64,000 nt of DNA, taken from NCBI RefSeq assembly GCF_030848575.1, contig NZ_JAVDDX010000001.1, positions 682,001 through 746,000 of the forward strand, written 5' to 3'. This DNA is from Haloarcula sp. H-GB4. GTDB lineage: Archaea > Halobacteriota > Halobacteria > Halobacteriales > Haloarculaceae. The position numbers were made by a program, and so were the translations under genes. Positions within the stretch are counted from its first letter, which is position 1. Every line of letters starts with the position of its first letter. The notes below the pieces were generated by a model, which had not been told where the DNA came from, did no database searches, and saw nothing but the letters and a program-made list of their open reading frames with translations. Of the stretch, positions 58,795 to 64,000 are shown in pieces.

Positions 58795-59973
58795 ATGGAA
58801 GAGCGGACCCGCGCGTACCTCCGTGGCCGGTTCGGCGATCACTACCGACAGGCATCCGTAACGCCGCCACCGGCCGCGAACGAACGTGAATGGGGATTCA
58901 TCCCGTGGACCGAAGGCCCCGGCGAGACGATGGTCCGCCATCGCTCGCTGCTGGACCTCGGCGAAATCGAGGATTTTCTCGGTCGCCGGAAGCCCCGCCA
59001 CGTCTACTTCTCCGCGGGCCGCTACGACGAACCAAGCGCCTCCACGATGTCGGACAAGGGCTGGCGCTCCTCGGACCTCGTGTTCGACCTCGACGCCGAT
59101 CACCTGCCCTCCGTAGTACTGGGCGAGGACAGCTACGCCGAGATGCTCGCAAAGTGTAAGGACGCGTTGCGCAGGCTGCTCGACTTTCTGGAAGACGATT
59201 TCGGTTTCGATGATCTCACTATCGTCTTCTCCGGTGGCCGGGGCTACCACGTCCACGTCCGCGACGAGCGTATCCGGCACCTGGAGCGGGACGCGCGCCG
59301 GGAGGTCGTCGACTACGTTCGTGGCATCGGCCTAGAGTTCGACGAACTCGTCGACGAGGAGTCTGTCGCCGGCACAGCTGGCCGGTCCAGCCCGGCACAG
59401 AAGCGGACGCTCTCGACAGAGGGCGGGTGGAGCGCCCGCGCACACCGACATATGCTCGCCGTCGTCGACGACCTGCTCGCGATGGAGGAAGCGGACGCCC
59501 TCGACCGACTGCAGGAGTACGACGGCATCGGCGAGGGGAAGGCGACGGCGGCACTGAACGCCGCCCGGTCGAACTACGAGCAACTGGAAGCCGGCAACAT
59601 CGACGTACATCCGGCGTTCTACCAGCTGGCGAAGATTCTGCTCCACGAGGTCGTCGCAGCAGACAACGCACCGATCGATGAACCGGTGACGACGGACACG
59701 AACCGGCTTATTCGCCTTCCGGGCTCGCTCCACGGCGGCAGCGGGCTGGAGGTCCAGCGCATCGACCGCGACGATCTCGACGCGTTCGACCCGCTGGTCG
59801 ACCCCGTCCCGGAAACCTTCCGGGGCCACGACATCACCGTCGAGGTGACCGACGGCGGCCTCGTCGAACTAGATGGCGATAGCTTTACACTGGAGGCGGG
59901 TAATCAGACTGTACCAGAGCACGTGGGCGTATTTCTCATGGCCCGCGGGCGTGCCGAGAAGGGGAAGGAATGA
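58795..59973 (+). CDS. priS: DNA primase small (catalytic) subunit PriS
   Basis: Makes RNA primers for DNA replication with PriL. The 392-residue protein has the catalytic Asp pair in LVFDLDADHLPS, followed by IVFSGGRGYHVHV (nucleotide binding) and the C-terminal LIRLPGSLHGGSGLEVQRI. These are the AEP-primase motifs. PriS starts 40 bases after the acetyltransferase gene and overlaps the GINS gene by four bases (ATGA), a typical haloarchaeal replication pair. No PriL is in the window. Confidence 0.96.
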   Translation: MEERTRAYLRGRFGDHYRQASVTPPPAANEREWGFIPWTEGPGETMVRHRSLLDLGEIEDFLGRRKPRHVYFSAGRYDEPSASTMSDKGWRSSDLVFDLDADHLPSVVLGEDSYAEMLAKCKDALRRLLDFLEDDFGFDDLTIVFSGGRGYHVHVRDERIRHLERDARREVVDYVRGIGLEFDELVDEESVAGTAGRSSPAQKRTLSTEGGWSARAHRHMLAVVDDLLAMEEADALDRLQEYDGIGEGKATAALNAARSNYEQLEAGNIDVHPAFYQLAKILLHEVVAADNAPIDEPVTTDTNRLIRLPGSLHGGSGLEVQRIDRDDLDAFDPLVDPVPETFRGHDITVEVTDGGLVELDGDSFTLEAGNQTVPEHVGVFLMARGRAEKGKE

Positions 59974-60911
59974 ACGTAGACGAGCTCCAGTCCGTCCAAT
60001 CGCGGGAACGCCAGACCGACCAGCTCCAGCAGCTGCGCGAGACGTTCTACGAGGACGCCGGGCAGTTCATCCAACAGCTCCGGTCGGAGCGCGACCGCGC
60101 GGCCGAGCGCGCCGAGGACCCGTTCGACTCGCCCGAGGTCAATCGCCTGACCGACGATATCAAGACCGCCGAGCAGACCGTGGAGGCTGTGTACGAGCGG
60201 CGTGTCGGTAAAATTGTCAAGATGGCGTCGCTGGCCGCGGCGGACATGCCGACCGAGGACGACGGTCTCACACAGGAGGAACGGGACCTGTTCGAAACGA
60301 TGGTCGAGGCCATCGAATCCAACCGGGGCCACGTCCTCGATGTGATTGCGGGCGAGGCTCCGACCGGCGCGGTCGGCGACGAGCCGAACTCGGATGAGAG
60401 ACAGGCTCCTGACCCGGACCCACACCAAGCAGCAAACGACGCGACAGCCGGCGAGCCCGAGCAGTCGACGCCGGACACCGGCGTTGACGCGGCTGACATG
60501 ATGGGCAGCCGTGGGGACCAGTCCCCGCCCGCGCCGGACTCTGACGCACCAACGCCGCCGCCCGAGCTGGACACAGGCAGCAATCCCACAGTCGACGGCC
60601 AGTCCGAGCCGGCGGACGTGCCGCCCGGCGATGATGTTCCTGTCCCACCAGCCGAACAGAGTGTTGAGTCGCCCTCCGGCCCGGCGGCGGACCCGACGCA
60701 GGCTGACGGCGGTACGCAGTCACCAGCCAGTGCTGGCACGGCCGGGGCCGCCGACGTAGACCGGCGGACGGTTCGTATCACGGACGACGTGGGCGAGATA
60801 TTCGGCGTCGACCAGCGCGAGTACGACCTCTCAACCGACGACGTGGTGACACTGCCGGCCGACAACGCCGACCCGCTGGTCGAACAAGACGCCGCCGAGC
60901 CGTTAGAATAA
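59970..60911 (+). CDS. gins: GINS complex subunit (Gins51/Gins15-type)
   Basis: A component of the CMG-like replicative helicase complex with MCM and GAN/Cdc45. The N-terminal helical A domain spans about residues 1-140 (LQQLRETFYEDAGQFIQQLRSERDR, IVKMASLAAADMPTEDDGLTQEERDLFETMV). A disordered, Pro/Asp/Glu-rich linker follows (about residues 140-260). The small B domain comes last (VRITDDVGEIFGVDQREYDLSTDDVVTLPADNADPLVEQDAAE). The order A-then-B marks the Gins51 type. The linker is far longer than in thermophilic homologues. Coupled to PriS. Confidence 0.9.
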   Translation: MNVDELQSVQSRERQTDQLQQLRETFYEDAGQFIQQLRSERDRAAERAEDPFDSPEVNRLTDDIKTAEQTVEAVYERRVGKIVKMASLAAADMPTEDDGLTQEERDLFETMVEAIESNRGHVLDVIAGEAPTGAVGDEPNSDERQAPDPDPHQAANDATAGEPEQSTPDTGVDAADMMGSRGDQSPPAPDSDAPTPPPELDTGSNPTVDGQSEPADVPPGDDVPVPPAEQSVESPSGPAADPTQADGGTQSPASAGTAGAADVDRRTVRITDDVGEIFGVDQREYDLSTDDVVTLPADNADPLVEQDAAEPLE

Positions 60912-61013
60912 GCCGACGCGACGGGGCTGACGGGCCACTGTGCGAAACGCCGCTGAATACCCTGTTCCGTGGCAGCGGCTGACTATTTATACACGTTCGT
61001 TCAGTTGCTACGT

Positions 61014-61445
61014 ATGAACACGCACGTCCGCATCGTTGTCGCCCTGCTTCTGGGCGCGTTTGCGTTTGCTGTCACGACCGTTGCAGTAACCGCTGGCTTC
61101 GAACCGCAGATAGAGTTCTCGCTGCTCATCGGCCTTCCTGTGGGCGTGTCGGCCGGCCTGACCGCGCTGTTCGCTGGCTACGTCCTGCTGTGGCACCGCG
61201 ACCGAGCAGCGGCAGGTGCGGTCCCCGAGCGCGCGGTTCGCCTTCGACTGGCCGCGCTGGCGACCATCATGGACTTCGTCACGGTCACCGCGGCCGGCGC
61301 TGGAATCTACGTGTTCGTCGGTGAAAGTCTCGGTATCAGCCTGCTTATCGCGGGACTCCCGGTGACGCTGCCGCTCGCCGCCGCCGTCGGCTACATCGCA
61401 GCCGGTGGCGGCCGTAGCGAACAGAGCGAGTTCCAGACGCAGTAA
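61014..61445 (+). CDS. Four-helix membrane protein
   Basis: A 143-residue protein with four hydrophobic segments (IVVALLLGAFAFAVTTVAVTAGF, LIGLPVGVSAGLTALFAGYVLLW, LAALATIMDFVTVTAAGAGIYVFVG, LLIAGLPVTLPLAAAVGYIAAG) and short hydrophilic ends. ATG 61014 follows a TATA element TATTTATAC (60984-60992) by about 26 bases, giving a leaderless transcript. I cannot assign a family. It is convergent with the protease gene. Confidence 0.72.
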   Translation: MNTHVRIVVALLLGAFAFAVTTVAVTAGFEPQIEFSLLIGLPVGVSAGLTALFAGYVLLWHRDRAAAGAVPERAVRLRLAALATIMDFVTVTAAGAGIYVFVGESLGISLLIAGLPVTLPLAAAVGYIAAGGGRSEQSEFQTQ

Positions 61446-61482
61446 TCACCGTCGGGGCAGCAGATCCGGCTGACAACGTTCG

Positions 61483-62568
61483 TTACGGCTCTGGGCGCGA
61501 ACCGAGCGTGAGTTCGACTGTTTCCTGTGCACCGTCTCGCTCGACCAGCACGTCAACTGTCTCGCCGGGGCTGGTCTCTAGCGCGAGAAAGCTCCCCAGC
61601 GCCTGCCGCGTCGGCGTCGGAGTGTCGTTCATCTGCCTGACCACGTCACCGCCAGTTGGAATCGCTGTCCCCGAAATCATCGTTTCTCCGTCGCTGCCCT
61701 GTAGAACGCCCGCCGCTGGACCATCACTGACGACACGGGTGATGTACACCCCTGACCCGGGGTCCAGATTGTTCGCCTCAGCGACCCGCGGCGACACACT
61801 CCGGAGTCCAACACCCATATACGGGTGGTCGTAGTCGCCGGTCTGGATGAGTGACGGCACGACGCGCTGTGCGAGCGGGGCCGAAATGGCGAATGCGACG
61901 TTGTCGCCGCCGCCCGAATTGATGATGCCGACCACGTCGCCCTCAAGCGTGACGAGCGGGCCGCCGCTGTTGCCCGGGTTAACCGGCGCATCAGTCTGGA
62001 CCGCATCGGCGATGGAGAAGTTGTTAGCACTCTGGAGCGTGCGGTCGACACCGCTGACAATGCCTGCGGACACTGAGCCGGACAGTCCGAAGGGGTTCCC
62101 GATAGCGACGACTTCGGTCCCGACTGTGGGTTCGGTCTCGACAAACGAGAGGGGTGTCACGTCCGGCGTCGCACCGATACGGAGAACCGCCAGGTCGCTG
62201 TACACGTCTGAGCCGACGACGGAGGCAGCGCGCCAGCCGGTGTCAGCAAAGCGGACGTAGTACTCGTCCCCGCCCGCAACGACGTGTTCGTTCGTGACGA
62301 TATGCTCGTCGTCGATGAGGAAGCCGCTCCCCTGCCCACCACGGGAGTCTTCGGCGTACACTCTAATCGAGACGACGGCATCGGCTACCTCCTGATACAC
62401 GTTGGTGTAGACGCTATCGGACTGTGCGACCGCGTCGGCTGACTCCGACTGAGCTCCGGTGTCACCACCTGAGTCGCTGCCGGTCCCGGGACTCTGACAG
62501 CCAGCCGTGGTCGCGACGGCTGTCCCAAGGGCCCCTAACATCGCCCGGCGAGTGAGAGACTGCTTCAT
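61483..62568 (-). CDS. HtrA/DegP-type serine protease, Tat lipoprotein
   Basis: A 361-residue trypsin-like protease with one PDZ domain. The N-terminus MKQSLTRRAMLGALGTAVATTAGC combines a twin-Arg motif with a lipobox, predicting Tat export and lipid anchoring outside the cell at the Cys (about residue 24). The catalytic triad is His in EHIVTNEHVVAG, Asp in DVYSDLAVLRIG and Ser in PVNPGNSGGPLV. The C-terminal PDZ domain runs from about residue 250 (YMGVGLRSVSPRVAEANNLDPGSGVYITRV). HtrA proteins degrade or refold damaged extracytoplasmic proteins. A Ser/Gly/Asp linker separates anchor and domain. Confidence 0.93.
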   Translation of the reverse strand: MKQSLTRRAMLGALGTAVATTAGCQSPGTGSDSGGDTGAQSESADAVAQSDSVYTNVYQEVADAVVSIRVYAEDSRGGQGSGFLIDDEHIVTNEHVVAGGDEYYVRFADTGWRAASVVGSDVYSDLAVLRIGATPDVTPLSFVETEPTVGTEVVAIGNPFGLSGSVSAGIVSGVDRTLQSANNFSIADAVQTDAPVNPGNSGGPLVTLEGDVVGIINSGGGDNVAFAISAPLAQRVVPSLIQTGDYDHPYMGVGLRSVSPRVAEANNLDPGSGVYITRVVSDGPAAGVLQGSDGETMISGTAIPTGGDVVRQMNDTPTPTRQALGSFLALETSPGETVDVLVERDGAQETVELTLGSRPEP

Positions 62569-62714
62569 ACTGGGGCGTGGGTCTGGGCCGCGAAAAAGGC
62601 ACGGTCAGAACTCTTTACCGCAACCAGAGTGCCTGATTGCCGTGCGCTCTGGCTTTCAGCTCGGTCCCGCAAGCGGGCACAAACTACAATCGTCCCGATA
62701 GCATACGGGGGTGC

Positions 62715-62978
62715 ATGGCAGAGGATTCATCGGGAACGAAAACGCCGACACCGGGGTTCGTGTTGCCCGGACTGCGGTGTGGTGTCGAGATGGCACTCGT
62801 GGGCACAATCGTGTTGCTCATCGGCCTCCCGACCGAGGAACCGATACGGCTGGGAATCGTCTTCTTGTCCGCGCTACTGGCGATGACTGTAGTACTGTTC
62901 TGGGCAGTCGGCCGGCATATGCGGCGCTGGATCCGGTACGCACAGGGGAAACCGACGCGGACGACGCCGTTCGACTGA
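62715..62978 (+). CDS. Small two-helix membrane protein upstream of the metal ATPase
   Basis: An 87-residue protein from ATG 62715 with a hydrophilic start, two hydrophobic helices (CGVEMALVGTIVLLIGLPT and LGIVFLSALLAMTVVLFWAVG) and a basic end (RHMRRWIRYAQGKPTRTTPFD). No family recognised. The gene is 140 bases ahead of the heavy-metal ATPase and separated by an AT-rich operator-like region, so the two need not be linked. Confidence 0.65.
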   Translation: MAEDSSGTKTPTPGFVLPGLRCGVEMALVGTIVLLIGLPTEEPIRLGIVFLSALLAMTVVLFWAVGRHMRRWIRYAQGKPTRTTPFD

Positions 62979-63071
62979 GGGTCGCTGCTGGCTCAGTCAG
63001 CCACACGGTCGATATCGGCCGATTTAATAACGAATCTGAATTTATTTATTAATCAATCCCACTTTGAGCGG

Positions 63072-63092
63072 TTAATTTAGCAGCTGAATTAA
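63072..63092. promoter_or_regulatory. Near-perfect 21-base palindrome at the metal ATPase promoter
   Basis: TTAATT (63072-63077) with AATTAA (63087-63092) around TAGCAGCTG gives ten-base arms with a single mismatch (T78-G86). It overlaps the TATA-like AATTAATAAG (63087-63096), which lies about 28 bases before ATG 63119. A related imperfect repeat (GATTTAATAA and TTATTAATC) lies at 63021-63030 and 63047-63055. The layout suits a metal-responsive repressor of the ArsR or similar class. Confidence 0.5.
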
Positions 63093-63118
63093 TAAGACCG
63101 GGTAGCCTAGCACCGGTA

Positions 63119-64000
63119 ATGACGGAGTCCGACAGCTGTTCGAACGATGACGGGTGTGGCAGTGCGAGTGACGACCCTCCTCCAGCAGCGCACTCCCACG
63201 ATGGGGCCCACGTCGCACAACTGTCCGTCCCAGAGATGGACTGTCCCTCCTGTGCGGGCAAGGTCGAGTCGAGCGTCCGTGAACTGTCTGGCATCAAGGC
63301 CGTTGACCCGCAGGTAACAACGGGTCAGCTCACCGTCGAATACGACGAAACCGAGACCGACATGGACGCGATAGCGGCGCGCGTCGAAGCGGCGGGCTAC
63401 ACTGTCGCAGACGACGGCGGCAAGACGTTGCGGTTCGGCGTCCCGGAGATGGATTGTGCATCCTGCGCCGGCAAGGTCGAGAGCGCGCTCGGCGGGGTCG
63501 ACGGCATCAGAAGTGCCGAAACACGCCCGACTACCGGAACAGTCGTTGTCACATACAACCCGAACGCGACGGCGAAGCGGGACATCGCGGCGGCTATCGA
63601 GAGCGCCGGGTACGAGGTTACGGAGACGACGGGCGAGGACGACACGGGGGCCGGTCAGTCGGACGAGAACAACTCGATCTGGACCAGCTCACGGGCGCTG
63701 AAGACGTGGGTCAGCGGCGTGTTCGTCGCCCTGGGCCTCGTTTTCTTTCTGGATTTCTTGCTGCCCGGTGCGAACGCGCAAGTCGGACGCGTTCTGGGGA
63801 CGCCGCTGTACGTCGACGACGTTCTGTTTCTCATCGCGGTAGCGACCGGTGGCCAGGAAATCCTGCGTGGCGGCTACTTCTCCCTGAAAAACCGGAATCT
63901 GGACATCGACCTGCTGATGTCCATCGCCATTCTGGGCGCGCTCACCGCGAGCCTGGCTTTCGGCGAGGCGCTGTACTTCGAGGCCGCAACGCTGGCGTTC
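63119..64000 (+). CDS. Heavy-metal P1B-type ATPase, 5' part only
   Basis: The first 294 residues of a metal-exporting P-type ATPase; the rest is outside the window. A Cys/His-rich head (DSCSNDDGCG, HSHDGAH) precedes two heavy-metal-associated domains with metal sites MDCPSC and MDCASC (about residues 41 and 113), then the first membrane helices begin near residue 200 (SGVFVALGLVFFLDFLL). The xMDCxxC form is more common in Zn/Cd exporters than in CopA (MTCxxC), but the deciding CPx motif is not in view. ATG 63119 has a TATA box 28 bases upstream and an AT-rich palindromic operator. Confidence 0.9.
   Translation, partial: MTESDSCSNDDGCGSASDDPPPAAHSHDGAHVAQLSVPEMDCPSCAGKVESSVRELSGIKAVDPQVTTGQLTVEYDETETDMDAIAARVEAAGYTVADDGGKTLRFGVPEMDCASCAGKVESALGGVDGIRSAETRPTTGTVVVTYNPNATAKRDIAAAIESAGYEVTETTGEDDTGAGQSDENNSIWTSSRALKTWVSGVFVALGLVFFLDFLLPGANAQVGRVLGTPLYVDDVLFLIAVATGGQEILRGGYFSLKNRNLDIDLLMSIAILGALTASLAFGEALYFEAATLAF

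Noticed and set aside
1-64000. rRNA, tRNA, CRISPR arrays, prophage or intact insertion sequences
   Set aside because: Intergenic regions were read for these; no cloverleaf, repeat-spacer array, transposase, integrase or phage structural gene was recognised.

Overview
The window is chromosomal DNA of a halophilic archaeon (class Halobacteria). The basis is very acidic proteins, high GC, TATA boxes about 25-30 bases before many start codons (mostly leaderless genes), archaeal information-processing genes (RpoF/Rpb4, L21e, KsgA, aEF-1beta, PriS, GINS), bacterio-opsin-activator-type HTH regulators, dodecin, a PAC2 protein and a split MetE. A Haloarcula-like organism fits my recollection of these gene neighbourhoods, but the genus is inference. 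I found no rRNA, tRNA, CRISPR array, integrase or intact insertion sequence. Most of the window looks like stable core or lineage-conserved genome.

Layout. 1-7.6 kb: a catabolic and transport block. It holds a GH13 glucosidase cut by the window edge, an M24-fold protein with a degraded metal site, a nucleoside hydrolase, an ornithine cyclodeaminase/alanine dehydrogenase-family enzyme, a small TRAM-like protein coupled to an NhaC-type antiporter, and a divergent IclR regulator. 7.7-10.7 kb: an HTH_10 regulator divergent from a translationally coupled DUF1611 (DgcN-like) and enolase-superfamily epimerase (DgcA-like) pair, probably for D-glutamate or acidic dipeptide metabolism, ended by a hairpin terminator. 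10.7-14.4 kb: bactofilin-like protein, lipoprotein and trehalose-6-phosphate synthase. 14.4-16.4 kb: a promoter-driven hairpin RNA candidate, MptE and an F420-type oxidoreductase. 16.5-21 kb: an SMR pump, a HAD hydrolase, and a permease flanked by two TrkA/RCK regulators with a Usp remnant. 21-29.5 kb: FolP, a GAF histidine kinase, an APH-like kinase, a PfkB kinase, and a secreted-protein/ATPase/permease export operon.

30-35.8 kb: two-gene MetE, then the conserved archaeal cluster L21e-RpoF-DUF655-KsgA-HemK2, then a four-knuckle zinc micro-protein followed directly by EF-1beta. 35.8-44.5 kb: DUF2391 membrane protein, 3-hydroxyacyl-CoA dehydrogenase-like protein, sugar isomerase and Gfo/Idh oxidoreductase, AIM24, CBS protein, archaeal YchF-like GTPase, HisD. 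44.5-58 kb: a Tat-exported PhoD with cohesin-like and dockerin-like C-terminal parts, an A-type Fe-S carrier, dodecin, membrane proteins, two MscS channels, a 5'-nucleotidase-type phosphoesterase, a PAC2 protein ending in an HbYX-like tail, an eIF2B-family protein, a pilin and DoxX. 58-64 kb: acetyltransferase, PriS-GINS operon, a Tat lipoprotein HtrA protease and the start of a heavy-metal P1B ATPase.

The most unusual signals are the structured RNA candidate before mptE, the permease between two RCK regulators, the M24 pseudoenzyme, the cohesin/dockerin PhoD, the PAC2 tail, and a recurring arrangement of perfect palindromes placed on or around TATA boxes. All functional statements rest on reading motifs by eye; no database search was run.
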